Below, piece after piece: positions 34,349 to 42,619 of a stretch of 60,208 bases of DNA. The stretch is from Actinomycetospora cinnamomea (GTDB lineage: Bacteria > Actinomycetota > Actinomycetes > Mycobacteriales > Pseudonocardiaceae). The notes beneath the pieces were generated by a model. That model ran no database searches and had not been told where the DNA came from. It saw only the letters and a list, made by a program, of their open reading frames with translations. The stretch covers positions 1 through 60,208 of the forward strand of contig NZ_QEKW01000024.1 of assembly GCF_003096675.1 (NCBI RefSeq), read 5' to 3'. Position numbers and translations under genes: made by a program. Within the stretch, counting starts at the first letter, position 1, and each line of letters starts with the position of its first letter.

Positions 34349-35128
34349 TCAGTCCGCCATCGTCAGGCCGCCGCTGACCGACAGGACCTGTCCGGTGACG
34401 TAGGCCGCGCGGTCGGAGGCGAAGAACAGCACGGCGTCGGCGATCTCGGACGGCTGCGCGACGCGGCGGAACGGGATCGCGCGGACCAGCCCCTCGCGCA
34501 CCTTCTCGGGCAGCGAAGCGAGCAGCGGGGTGTCGGTGGGCCCGGGACACACGCAGTTCACGGTGATGCCGTGGCGCGCCATCTCGCGCGCCAGCGACTT
34601 CGTGAACGCGATGACCCCGCCCTTGGTGCCGGCGTACACGGTCTCGCCGAGGCTGCCGACGCGGCCGGCGTCGCTCGCGATCGTGACGATGCGCAGCGAC
34701 CGCCCGGCACCCGAACCGGCATCCGGACCGGCGGCGAGCACGCTGGTCAGCACCGCGTGGGACAGGCGCACCGGGCCGAGGAAGTTCACTGCCGTGAGCT
34801 GCGTCCACAGCGCGTCGTCGCCGGCCATGAACGGCTCGACGCGGTCGAAGCCCGCGGCGTGGACGAGGACGTGCGGTGGACCGTGCTGCGCGACGACCTC
34901 GTCGCGCAGCGCCAGCACGGCGGCCGGGTCGGCGAGGTCGACGACGTGCGCGGTGGCGCCGGCCCCGAGCGCGGTCACGGCCGCGCGTACGCCCTCGGCG
35001 TCGCGGTCGGCGGCCGCCACGGTGGCGCCGGCGGCGGTCAGGGTCCCGGCGATCGCCCGGCCGATCCCCGACGCCGCGCCGGTCACGAGCGCCGTGCGCC
35101 CCGTCAGGTCGATCTCCGCGCCCGCCAC
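34349..35128 (-). CDS. BadH-like short-chain dehydrogenase
   Basis: A 259-residue SDR with NAD-binding TGAASGIG (16-23) and catalytic YAGTK. The block IASDAGRVGSLGETVYAGTK, then HGITVNCVCPGPTDTPLL and the closing SVSGGLTM closely follow BadH, the 2-hydroxycyclohexanecarboxyl-CoA dehydrogenase of cyclohexanecarboxylate breakdown. The true substrate may be any CoA-linked alicyclic alcohol. Last gene of the caiB-lyase-dioxygenase block on this strand. Confidence 0.88.
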   Translation of the reverse strand: MAGAEIDLTGRTALVTGAASGIGRAIAGTLTAAGATVAAADRDAEGVRAAVTALGAGATAHVVDLADPAAVLALRDEVVAQHGPPHVLVHAAGFDRVEPFMAGDDALWTQLTAVNFLGPVRLSHAVLTSVLAAGPDAGSGAGRSLRIVTIASDAGRVGSLGETVYAGTKGGVIAFTKSLAREMARHGITVNCVCPGPTDTPLLASLPEKVREGLVRAIPFRRVAQPSEIADAVLFFASDRAAYVTGQVLSVSGGLTMAD

Positions 35129-35150
35129 GGCGGCAACCTACCGGGCCGCG

Positions 35151-36200
35151 TCAGCCCCGCTCGGCGCGCAGCAGCGCCGCCCCGCCCGCCAGGGCCCGCA
35201 TCTTGCCGGAGGCCGCGTCCCGGGGCAGGTACTTCAGCCCGCAGTCGGGGGCGAGCACGAGCTGCTCGGGCGGGAGCAGGTCGAAGGCCCGGCGCGCGCG
35301 GTCGGCGACCGTCTCGGGCGTCTCGACCGCCGGGTCCGACAGGTCGAGCACTCCGAGGATGATCGTCTTGTCGGTGAGATCGCGCAGGACACCGAGGTCG
35401 AGGCCCGACTGCGCGGTCTCGATGGAGATCTGGTCGACGGGTGTGCCGGCCAGCTCGGGCAGGAACGAGTAGCCCTCCGGGCGTTCGTGGATGATCGCGG
35501 CGTACCCGAAGCAGATGTGCACCGCGGTGGTGCCCTCGACCCCCTCCAGCGCCGCGTTCAGCGCCGCCAGCCCGTACTCCCGCGCGGCCTGCGGGCGGGC
35601 CTGCATGTAGGGCTCGTCGATCTGCACGACGTCCGCGCCGGCGGCGAACAGGTCGCGCACCTCGGCGTTGACGGCCGCGGCGTAGGCCAGGGCCGCCTCG
35701 CCCGGGTCGCCGTAGTGGTCGTCCTGGGCCTGCTGCGACATGGTGAACGGCCCGGGCACGGTCATCTTGATCGTGCGGTCGGTGGCGGCGCGCAGGAAGC
35801 GCAGGTCGTCGACCTGGATCGGCGCCGGCCGGTGGATGGGGCCGGTGATCCGCGGGACGGGGTTCGGGTGCCCGCTGCGGTCCGGCGCCGAGCCCGGGTT
35901 GTCGACGTCCACGCCGTCGAGCGCCGTCGCGAAGTGGTTCGAGTAGCTCTCGCGCCGGATCTCCCCGTCGGTGACGATGTCGAGGCCGGCGTCCTCCTGC
36001 GCCTTGATCGCGAGGAGCGTCGCGTCGTCCTGGGCCTGGGCGAGGAACTCCGGCGCGACGCGCCACAGCTCCTTCGCGCGCACCCGCGGCGGGAAGCGCC
36101 CGGCGAGCCTGCCGCGGTCGATGAGCCAGTCGGGCTGGGCGTAGCTGCCGACCAGCGACGTCGGCAGCAGGGGAAGCGGGGGCACGGGTCCTCCGGTCAC
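35151..36200 (-). CDS. MetE C-terminal-domain-like protein
   Basis: A 349-residue protein equal to the C-terminal barrel of cobalamin-independent methionine synthase. The zinc ligands are kept (AVHICFGY for His and Cys; APDCGLKY for the second Cys), as is DVVQIDEPYMQAR. The N-terminal half of MetE is missing, as in the 'methionine synthase II' group, members of which move methyl groups between other thiols or act in catabolic demethylation. In this setting a methyl-transfer role tied to O- or N-demethylation is plausible but inferred. GTG start seven bases after the dioxygenase stop. Confidence 0.85.
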   Translation of the reverse strand: MTGGPVPPLPLLPTSLVGSYAQPDWLIDRGRLAGRFPPRVRAKELWRVAPEFLAQAQDDATLLAIKAQEDAGLDIVTDGEIRRESYSNHFATALDGVDVDNPGSAPDRSGHPNPVPRITGPIHRPAPIQVDDLRFLRAATDRTIKMTVPGPFTMSQQAQDDHYGDPGEAALAYAAAVNAEVRDLFAAGADVVQIDEPYMQARPQAAREYGLAALNAALEGVEGTTAVHICFGYAAIIHERPEGYSFLPELAGTPVDQISIETAQSGLDLGVLRDLTDKTIILGVLDLSDPAVETPETVADRARRAFDLLPPEQLVLAPDCGLKYLPRDAASGKMRALAGGAALLRAERG

Positions 36201-36207
36201 GGGACGG

Positions 36208-37155
36208 TCAGGACGGCTGGTCGGACGCGGGCCGGTCGGACACCGGCTGGTCGGATACCGGCTGGAGGACGAAGTCGTACACGGCCTCGCACCAGGGCAC
36301 GTCGCTGCGGCCGCCGTCCGGCGTCGGCCCGGGCTCGCGCTCGGTGAACGTGACGACCAGCTCGCGCTTGACGCCGAAGACGACGTCGCTGTCGAGGTAG
36401 GGCGCGTCCTCCTGGAACAGGTGCGTGATCAGTGGCTCGTAGCCCGGCACGTTGAGCAGGAAGTGCACGTGCGCGGGGCGGTAGTGGCTGATCTCGGTCC
36501 GGGAGATCAGGCGGCCGACGGGGCCGTCCATCGGAATCGCGTAGCCCAGCGGGGCGATCGTGCGCACGCAGTAGGTGCCGTCGGCGCGGGTCGTGTACTT
36601 CGCCCGCAGGCGGGCCTCGTCGACCTCGGGCAGCTGCGACTCGTACGCGCCCTCGGCGTCGGCCTGCCAGACGTCGACGACCGCCCCGCCCACCGGCGTC
36701 CCGTCCAGCGCGCGGACGGTGCCGTGGACGTAGAGCGGGGTGCCCGGCACCCCGTCGGACATGTCGCCGCCGAAGTCGAGCTCCGGCGAGCCCTCGATGA
36801 AGAACGGACCCAGCACGGTGGCGGGTGTCGCGCCCGGGCCGAAGCGGTTGTTCTGCTGCACCACGAGCATGGACAGGCCGAGCACGTCCGAGGCGAGGAT
36901 GAACTCCTCCCGCTTCTCGTCGCTGATCTGCCCGACCTCGGTGAGCCAGCGCATCGCGGCCATCCACTCGGCCTCGGTGAGGCCGTTCTCGCGGGCGAAC
37001 GCGTGCAGGTGGCGCACCAGCGAGCTCATCAGCTGGGCGACGCGCGGGTCGTGCGCGGTGGCCCAGCGGGCGGCGGCGAGATCGGTGATCGTCTCCTCCG
37101 TCACGGTGGTGGGGGTGGCGGTCGGAGTGACACTGTGCGTGACCGGGTGCGCCAT
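36208..37155 (-). CDS. Intradiol dioxygenase (hydroxyquinol 1,2-dioxygenase-like)
   Basis: A 315-residue non-heme Fe(III) dioxygenase. The N-terminal dimerisation helix domain (~20-110, LTEAEWMAAMRWLTEVGQI) precedes the catalytic beta-sandwich; iron ligands are expected at the tyrosines of GAYESQ and LGYAIP and the two histidines of RPAHVHFLL. VLGPFFIEG and the overall length resemble hydroxyquinol rather than protocatechuate enzymes. Ortho-cleavage of hydroxyquinol gives maleylacetate. ATG with GAGGAGGG seven bases upstream. The C-terminus carries a repeat-derived PVSDQPVSDRPASDQ tail. Confidence 0.9.
   Translation of the reverse strand: MAHPVTHSVTPTATPTTVTEETITDLAAARWATAHDPRVAQLMSSLVRHLHAFARENGLTEAEWMAAMRWLTEVGQISDEKREEFILASDVLGLSMLVVQQNNRFGPGATPATVLGPFFIEGSPELDFGGDMSDGVPGTPLYVHGTVRALDGTPVGGAVVDVWQADAEGAYESQLPEVDEARLRAKYTTRADGTYCVRTIAPLGYAIPMDGPVGRLISRTEISHYRPAHVHFLLNVPGYEPLITHLFQEDAPYLDSDVVFGVKRELVVTFTEREPGPTPDGGRSDVPWCEAVYDFVLQPVSDQPVSDRPASDQPS
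36215..36259. repeat. 15-bp tandem repeat in the dioxygenase 3' end
   Basis: Three 15-base units (GGCTGGTCGGACGCG, GGCCGGTCGGACACC, GGCTGGTCGGATACC), in frame, encoding the repeated P-x-SDQ/R tail of the dioxygenase. Slippage changes would keep the frame. Confidence 0.7.
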
Positions 37156-37171
37156 CGCGCCCTCCTCGATC

Positions 37172-37981
37172 TCAGAGCCCGTCGGGGCTGTAGGGGTCCG
37201 GGTCCACGGGCCGGTTGCGGAGGTCGACCGACAGGAAGATGTCGTTGGCCACCGGGTGGCGCAGCTCCTCGGCGAGCTGGCCGATCAGCCCCGCGGTGCG
37301 GGCGAGCAGGGCGAACGCGCGCAGCAGCTCGAGCGGCAGCCCGAGGTCGGCCAGCGCCGCCCCGCAGACGCCGGCGCCGTTGAGCGGCAGCGTGCGCCCG
37401 AGCACCTGCGGGTGCACCCGCCCGATCGCCGCGAACAGGGCGAGGTGCGGCCCCGTGAGGCCCTCCTCCGCGGCGATCTCCATCAGCCGCGGGGTGCGGG
37501 GGTCACCGTCCTTGTGCACGTGGTGCCCGAGGCCGGGGACGAACCGCTTCGCCTCCCGCTGCCGCTGCACGGTCTCCAGCGCCAGCGCGTCCCACCCGGC
37601 GTCCTCGGTGGGCAGGGTCTCCTGTCGTTCGAGCACCTCGTGCAGGAACCGCCCGCAGTCCTCGGTGACGCCGAGGAACCGCGAGCCGCCGGCGAGCAGG
37701 CCCGCGGCGAGCGCCCCCTGCACGGAGTCGGGCGCCGAGAGGTGGGTCAGCCGCGTGATGATCGCGGTGGGCGTGAAGCCGTGGTCCGCCAGGGCGGCGA
37801 GCACGGCCTCGAACACCCGGGTCTCGCCCGGCGTCGGGCGGCGCTGGGTGGCCAGCCAGAACGCCAGCTCGCCGAACCCCACCTCGCCCATGACGTCCCG
37901 CGCGAGATCGTGCCCGAGCAGGGTGATCGTCTCGCGGGACGACGCGCCCAGCGCGGTGGGGTACTCCCTCTGCTCGCTCAC
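37172..37981 (-). CDS. Citryl-CoA-lyase-like (citrate synthase fold) protein
   Basis: A 269-residue, citrate-synthase-superfamily protein of the short citryl-CoA lyase group. The CoA/substrate loop PGLGHHVHKDGDPRTPRL keeps the GHxxHKxxDPR catalytic histidine. In the second active-site block, PLNGAGVCGAALADLGLP, the position held by the catalytic aspartate in relatives (NVDG) is alanine. It may cleave or form a hydroxy-acyl-CoA with altered chemistry. GTG overlaps the CaiB stop (GTGA); the pair is co-translated, suggesting CaiB makes the CoA thioester that this protein splits. Confidence 0.8.
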   Translation of the reverse strand: MSEQREYPTALGASSRETITLLGHDLARDVMGEVGFGELAFWLATQRRPTPGETRVFEAVLAALADHGFTPTAIITRLTHLSAPDSVQGALAAGLLAGGSRFLGVTEDCGRFLHEVLERQETLPTEDAGWDALALETVQRQREAKRFVPGLGHHVHKDGDPRTPRLMEIAAEEGLTGPHLALFAAIGRVHPQVLGRTLPLNGAGVCGAALADLGLPLELLRAFALLARTAGLIGQLAEELRHPVANDIFLSVDLRNRPVDPDPYSPDGL

Positions 37982-39156
37982 GCCCGCCCCCCGGAGAGCC
38001 AGCGGCGCAGCTCCTCGCCGTGCTCGTCGAGCTCGGGCGGCGGCAGCTCGTACGTCGCCGGGGTGTCGGAGAAGCGGATGGGGTTGCGTGTGGTGGGCAC
38101 CGCCCGGTCGCCCTCCCCCACCGTGACGACCGGATCGAGCCCGAAGCGCTCGGCGATGGCGAAGCCGCCCGCGACGGAGTTGATCGGCCCGCAGGGCACG
38201 CCCGCGGCGACGATGAGGTCGAACCACTCCTCCGCGCCGCGCGTCGAGAGCGCCTTGACGAGGATCGGGCGCAGCTCCTCGCGGTTCGCGGTGCGGTCGG
38301 CGTTGCGCACGAAGCGCGGGTCGTCGGCCAGCTCGGGCATGCCGAGCACCTCGCACAGCTTGCGGAACTGGCCGTCGTTGGCCGCGGCCACGATGAGGTC
38401 GTTGTCGGCGGTCGGCAGCGGCTCGTAGGGCACGACGCTGGGGTGCGCGTTGCCCATGCGGTGCGGCACGACGCCGCCGGCGACGTACGCCGAGCTCTGG
38501 TTGACCATCCCCGACATCGCCGAGGCGAGCAGCGAGAGCTCGACGTGCTGGCCACGGCCCGTGGCGTCGCGGTGGTGCAGCGCGGCGAGGATGCCGATCA
38601 GCGCGTCCTTGCCCGCCATGACGTCGAACATCGAGATGCCGGCGCGGTAGGGCGGGCCGTCCTTGTCGCCGGTGAGGCTCATCAGCCCCGACACGGCCTG
38701 GACCATGAGGTCGTAGCCCGGGACGTGCGCGCCGCCCGAGGAGCCGAAGCCGGAGATCGAGGCGTAGATCAGCCCCGGGTTGTGGGCGGCGAGCGAGGCG
38801 TAGTCGAGCCCGTACTTGGCCATGCCGCCGGGCCGCAGGTTCTCGATGAGGATGTCGGCGCGGCGGGCGAGCTCCCTGGCAAGCTCGACATCCCCCGGGT
38901 CGCGCAGGTCGAGCGCGACCGAGCGCTTCCCGCGGTTGATGCCGAGGTAGTAGGTCGACGTCTCGTCCCGCGTGGGCGGCATCCACGTGCGCGTCTCGTC
39001 GCCCTGGGGCGACTCGACCTTGACCACCTCGGCGCCCAGGTCCGCCAGCAGCATCGTGGCGTAGGGCCCGGCGAGCACCCGCGAGAAGTCGGCCACCAGG
39101 AGCCCCGCGAGCGGACCTCCGCGCGCCACCGCGTCGGGGTGGTCCTCCTGCACCAT
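37978..39156 (-). CDS. CaiB/BaiF-family CoA-transferase
   Basis: A 392-residue class III CoA-transferase. Family marks are LLVADFSRVLAGPYATMLLADLGAEVVKVE at the N-terminus, LDLRDPGD, GYDLMVQAVSGLMS and the catalytic aspartate in AGISMFDVMAGKDAL. It moves CoA between carboxylic acids. First gene of a five-gene unit that runs to the BadH-like SDR, with a palindrome 25 bp before the ATG. The acid activated is unknown. Confidence 0.93.
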   Translation of the reverse strand: MVQEDHPDAVARGGPLAGLLVADFSRVLAGPYATMLLADLGAEVVKVESPQGDETRTWMPPTRDETSTYYLGINRGKRSVALDLRDPGDVELARELARRADILIENLRPGGMAKYGLDYASLAAHNPGLIYASISGFGSSGGAHVPGYDLMVQAVSGLMSLTGDKDGPPYRAGISMFDVMAGKDALIGILAALHHRDATGRGQHVELSLLASAMSGMVNQSSAYVAGGVVPHRMGNAHPSVVPYEPLPTADNDLIVAAANDGQFRKLCEVLGMPELADDPRFVRNADRTANREELRPILVKALSTRGAEEWFDLIVAAGVPCGPINSVAGGFAIAERFGLDPVVTVGEGDRAVPTTRNPIRFSDTPATYELPPPELDEHGEELRRWLSGGRA

Positions 39157-39180
39157 GCGTCCCGCCCTCCGTCCGCTGGC

Positions 39181-39194
39181 CGGACACCTGTCCG
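39181..39194. promoter_or_regulatory. CGGACA-CC-TGTCCG palindrome before caiB (site A)
   Basis: Perfect 6-2-6 palindrome, identical to the core of the site before P450 (2), ending 25 bp upstream of the caiB start. Candidate operator of the island's IclR regulator. Confidence 0.55.
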
Positions 39195-39245
39195 CCGTCG
39201 CCGAGAAGCCTGCTCGCGGCGCCCGAGATCGTCAAGTCCCGGGCG

Positions 39246-39449
39246 TCAGGTCCCCTCGGCGAGGCGCAGCGCCGCGACCGGGCAGACCGCGACCGCACCG
39301 CGGCCGGCGCCCTCGAGCTCGGCGGGCAGGTCCTGCCCCTCGTAGTGGTGGGTGAGGTATCCGTCGTCGTCCAGCTCGAAGATCGCGGGCGCGCGCTCCT
39401 CGCACTGCCCGTGACCCTCGCACCGGTCGTAGTCCGCCTCGATGCGCAT
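39246..39449 (-). CDS. [3Fe-4S]-type ferredoxin
   Basis: A 67-residue ferredoxin with CEGHGQC near the N-terminus and CPVAAL near the end, giving the three-cysteine pattern of P450-partner ferredoxins in actinobacteria. It follows P450 (2) by 43 bp on the same strand and is its probable electron donor. No dedicated ferredoxin reductase is adjacent. ATG start. Confidence 0.9.
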   Translation of the reverse strand: MRIEADYDRCEGHGQCEERAPAIFELDDDGYLTHHYEGQDLPAELEGAGRGAVAVCPVAALRLAEGT

Positions 39450-39492
39450 CGCTCGCTCCCTGGACGTGGTGGACGGGGTGGCGCGCCGGCGC

Positions 39493-40680
39493 TCAGTCGG
39501 TGTGCACCGTGACCGGGACCGAGGCGAAGGCGCGGATCAGGTTGTTGAGGGCCCGCTCCGGCTCGCCGAGCTCGAAGCGGGTGACCGTCCGGAGCAGCGC
39601 GGTCAGCAACGCCTGGATCTCGAGCTTGGCGAGGCCCTGCCCGGCGCACCCGTGCTCACCGAAGCCGAAGCCGAGCTGCTCGAGCGCGTCGGGGCGCGCC
39701 ACGTCGAACGTGTCGGGATCGGCGAAGTGCCGCTCGTCGCGGTTGGCCGCCGCGTACAGCACGAGCACCCGGGCGCCCGCGGGTACCGCGACGCCGCCGA
39801 TCTCGGTGTCCTCCGCCGCCAGCCGCCCGAACCCGCGGATGGGCGACTCGAGTCGCACGACCTCCTGCACCGCGTTCGCGACCAGGTCGGGCTCGGCACG
39901 GAGGCGCTCCCACTGCTCCGGGTGGGTACCGAAGAGCCAGATCGCGCTGCCGACGGCGCTGATCGTCGTGTCCAGCGAGGGCGCGAGGTAGTCGAGCATC
40001 AGCATCATGCACTGCTCGTCGGTGACCTCCCCGCGGTCACGCGCCTCGAGCACGCTCGCCCCCAGGCTGCCGGGCAGCACGTTGCCGTCACGCACCAGGG
40101 CGGCGCCGTAGGCGGCCATCTCGCCGCACTGCGGCAGGGCCGCCTCGGCGCGGGCGTTGAGCGGGCCGAACGAGTCGAAGTTCGCCCCGGCCCACCGCAG
40201 CAGGTGCTCGCGCCCCTCCTCGGGCCAGCCGATGAAGTCCGGGACGATCGACAGCGGCAGCGCCCGGGCGAGGTCGCCGACCGCGTCGAACGACCCGCGT
40301 GCCACGAGGTCGGCGACGAGGGCGTCGGCCGCGTCGGTGACGACCTGGCGCATCGGGCGCAGGGCGCGGGGGGTCAGGCGGTGCGCCACGATCCGCCGCA
40401 GGTGGGCGTGCCGCTCGCCGTCGCTGGCCAGCGTGCACCCGAGGATCGCCGCGTTGGCCGGCTCGTTGAGAGCGATCCCCTCGGCCGACCGGAACACCTC
40501 CGGCGTCGCCAGCACGTGCTTGACGTCGTCGTAGCGGGCCACCGCCCACGCGTCGTGGGCCCGCAGGTACACCGCGGGACCGAGGTCACGCAGGGCCCGG
40601 TAGTGCTCGTAGGGCTCCCGGAGGGCGGCGTCGGTGTAGATGTCGGCGTCGTACTGCGGCGTGGTCTGCACGGTCGTCAT
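39493..40680 (-). CDS. Cytochrome P450 (2)
   Basis: A 395-residue soluble P450. Oxygen-binding I-helix motif is LAPSLDTT (Ser-Leu in place of the usual Ala-Gly), K-helix is EVVRLESP, heme loop is FGFGEHGCAGQGLAKLE. The two P450s of the window are related in layout (GPLN/GPHN blocks, EEGREHLL) and may be distant paralogues. First gene of a unit with the ferredoxin. The palindrome at 40712-40727 lies ~32 bp upstream of the ATG. Likely hydroxylates or demethylates an aromatic substrate. Confidence 0.92.
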   Translation of the reverse strand: MTTVQTTPQYDADIYTDAALREPYEHYRALRDLGPAVYLRAHDAWAVARYDDVKHVLATPEVFRSAEGIALNEPANAAILGCTLASDGERHAHLRRIVAHRLTPRALRPMRQVVTDAADALVADLVARGSFDAVGDLARALPLSIVPDFIGWPEEGREHLLRWAGANFDSFGPLNARAEAALPQCGEMAAYGAALVRDGNVLPGSLGASVLEARDRGEVTDEQCMMLMLDYLAPSLDTTISAVGSAIWLFGTHPEQWERLRAEPDLVANAVQEVVRLESPIRGFGRLAAEDTEIGGVAVPAGARVLVLYAAANRDERHFADPDTFDVARPDALEQLGFGFGEHGCAGQGLAKLEIQALLTALLRTVTRFELGEPERALNNLIRAFASVPVTVHTD

Positions 40681-40711
40681 CGGCGGTGCGGTCCCCCGGG
40701 CTCCGACTGGC

Positions 40712-40727
40712 GCGGACACCTGTCCGC
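40712..40727. promoter_or_regulatory. GCGGACA-CC-TGTCCGC palindrome before P450 (2) (site B)
   Basis: Perfect 7-2-7 palindrome sharing its 14-base core with site A, 32 bp before the P450 start codon. Overlap with the likely promoter suggests repression. Confidence 0.55.
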
Positions 40728-40772
40728 TGAACGACGACCGACCCTCCCCAGCGGTGGACGCGGTGTCAACCG

Positions 40773-41462
40773 TCACGCGGCGGCGTCGGCGAGCCGCCGC
40801 AGCAGGGCCGCCGCGGAGTCCACCTCGTCGTCGGCGACCTCGTGGGCGCGCCCGGGCTGCACGCGCAGCTCGACCTCGGCGCCGCGGTCGCGCAGCAGCG
40901 TGCCCAGCTCCTCGGTGGCCGCCAGCGGCACCCACGCGTCGGCGTCGCCGTTGGTGAGCAGCACCGGAAGGCCGGTGAGCGACCCGGGTGCGGACCCGGT
41001 CCACCGCTCGGTCCCGGGCGGGCCGAAGGCGGCCCCGGTCCAGATCAGCGCGCCGGCCCACCGGCGCTGCCCGCGCAGCAGGTGGTCGGCGACGAGGCAG
41101 GCGCCCTGGGAGAACCCCGCGAGCACCGTCGAGCCGGCGCCGTGCCCCTGCGCGGCGAGGGCGTCGGCGAGCCCGTCGACGACGGCGGCGGCGCGGTCGC
41201 GCTCGGCGCGGGTCTCGGAGAGCGGGTCGTGGACGCGACCGGCGTACCAGGAGCGTCCGGGGGCGGCCGGGAGGACCCAGGTCACGGCCACATCCGGCAG
41301 GCGCGCCGCGAGCCGGGTGACGACGTGGTCGCGCATCCAGGCGGGGTCCTGGTCGCGGCCGTGCAGCAGCACGACGGCGAGCGTCCCGTGGCCCGCCGGC
41401 GCCCCGTGGACCTCCACCCCGGGCGCCTGCAGCGCCGCTGTCCGTGCGGCCCGAGCCGTCAC
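40773..41462 (-). CDS. Alpha/beta hydrolase (carboxylesterase/phospholipase type)
   Basis: A 229-residue esterase-like hydrolase: oxyanion loop LLHGRDQDPAWM, nucleophile elbow AGFSQGACL (GxSxG), acid in NGDADAWVPL, and the catalytic histidine in PGRAHEV. Family members act on small esters or acyl-proteins. GTG overlaps the AraC stop (GTGA), so it is co-translated with that regulator. Probably opens an ester or lactone in the pathway. Confidence 0.87.
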   Translation of the reverse strand: MTARAARTAALQAPGVEVHGAPAGHGTLAVVLLHGRDQDPAWMRDHVVTRLAARLPDVAVTWVLPAAPGRSWYAGRVHDPLSETRAERDRAAAVVDGLADALAAQGHGAGSTVLAGFSQGACLVADHLLRGQRRWAGALIWTGAAFGPPGTERWTGSAPGSLTGLPVLLTNGDADAWVPLAATEELGTLLRDRGAEVELRVQPGRAHEVADDEVDSAAALLRRLADAAA

Positions 41463-42439
41463 GCCGTCCCGTCCAGCATGACCCGACGGTAGGCCACCGG
41501 CGTGCGCCCCGTGGCGGCCTTGACCAGCTGCCCGAACCGTGTCGCGTTCGTGAAGCCCCAGCGCAGGGCCACCGCCGACACCGGGGTGTGGGCCTGACCC
41601 GGGTCGGCGAGGTCGGCCAGGCAGCGCTCCAGCCGGCGCTCCCGGATGGTGCCCGCCACCGTCCGCCCGTCCTCGGCGAGCAGCGCGTGCAGGTGGCGGG
41701 TCGAGACGAACATCGCGGCGGCGACGGCGCGCGGTGACAGGCCCGGGTCGGCGAGGTGCTCGTCGATGTGCCGGTCGATGCGGGCGCGCAGCTCCTCGTG
41801 CGGGTCCGGGGTGCCCAGCAACCCGCGGCGCGCGAGCTCGTCGTCGAACAGGGTGCGGGCGAGCTCGGTGGCGTGGCGCGCGGCGGCGAGGACGCCCTCG
41901 GACCGGACCCCGCCCCCGGGACGCTCGAGGCCCTCGTGGAGCCCGGTGAGCAGGCCCGCGACCGCCGGGGCGAGCCCGTGGGCGGCGTCGAGCGTGGTCG
42001 CGGTCAGCTCCCCGGCCCGCCGGTGGCCGCCGAGCCCGTCGGTCGGGAACCGGAAGCACAGGCTGCGGTAGCCCTCCCCGCTGACGATCTCCACGGGGCG
42101 GCTCGAGTCGTAGAAGACCAGGTCACCCGGTCCCACCCGGGCCAGCCGGTCGTCCTGGCGGAACTGCGCGGTGCCGGCGAGCTGCAGCGAGAGCAGGTAG
42201 TCGGCGGGGCCGTCGTCGATGTGCTCGGCGGCGCGCACCGCCCGGTGGGGCCGGGACGTCATCGCGATCAGCGACGCGTCGCCGAGGCGACGGCGGCGGA
42301 TGCTGCCGCGGAACCGCTCGGGCGCGGAGCACTCGACGTGGAAGGGCAGCAGCGCCCCCGTCACGGCCCCGCGCCAGGCCTGGACGTCACGGACGTCGCG
42401 GGCGTCACGGGGGTCACGGACCTCGTCGTCAGCGTCCAT
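41459..42439 (-). CDS. AraC-family regulator (AraC_binding_2 type)
   Basis: A 326-residue activator with a sensor domain (FRGSIRRRRLGDASLIAMTSRPHRAVR, GDLVFYDSSRPVEIV) and a C-terminal double helix-turn-helix (AVAAAMFVSTRHLHALLAEDG; VSAVALRWGFTNATRFGQLVKAATGRTPVAYRR). NphR-like architecture. The start at 42439 lacks its own ribosome site; it overlaps the stop of a six-codon leader that has an ideal one. Divergent from the ring-cleavage operon at 42620, its probable target. Confidence 0.88.
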   Translation of the reverse strand: MDADDEVRDPRDARDVRDVQAWRGAVTGALLPFHVECSAPERFRGSIRRRRLGDASLIAMTSRPHRAVRAAEHIDDGPADYLLSLQLAGTAQFRQDDRLARVGPGDLVFYDSSRPVEIVSGEGYRSLCFRFPTDGLGGHRRAGELTATTLDAAHGLAPAVAGLLTGLHEGLERPGGGVRSEGVLAAARHATELARTLFDDELARRGLLGTPDPHEELRARIDRHIDEHLADPGLSPRAVAAAMFVSTRHLHALLAEDGRTVAGTIRERRLERCLADLADPGQAHTPVSAVALRWGFTNATRFGQLVKAATGRTPVAYRRVMLDGTA

Positions 42440-42459
42440 CAGCGTCGATCAGCGTCCAT
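42430..42459. repeat. 10-bp tandem repeat at the AraC start codon
   Basis: Three units of 10 bases on the minus strand (ATGGACGCTG, ATCGACGCTG, ATGGACGCTG). The first and third each carry an ATG. Copy-number change would alter which ATG is in frame. Confidence 0.8.
42439..42459 (-). CDS. Leader peptide upstream of AraC gene (MDADRR)
   Basis: A six-codon open frame whose ATG at 42459 lies eight bases after GGAGG, and whose TGA overlaps the AraC ATG as TGATG. This arrangement normally gives translational coupling by re-initiation. The AraC protein itself begins with the same MDAD, because both starts come from copies of the 10-bp repeat. Seen in sequence; effect on expression is inferred. Confidence 0.5.
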   Translation of the reverse strand: MDADRR

Positions 42460-42619
42460 GGGGAGCACCTCCGACGCGGAGGACGGCCGGTCGTCGTCCG
42501 CCGACCCCCGCGCCGTGCAGCGGGCGGAGATGTCCGTGCACTGTAGCGAGAGTCACGAGACCGGGACCACACCTAGCGTCCGCCGGGCGAGCTCCAAGCC
42601 CCGGCCACGAGGAGGTCCC

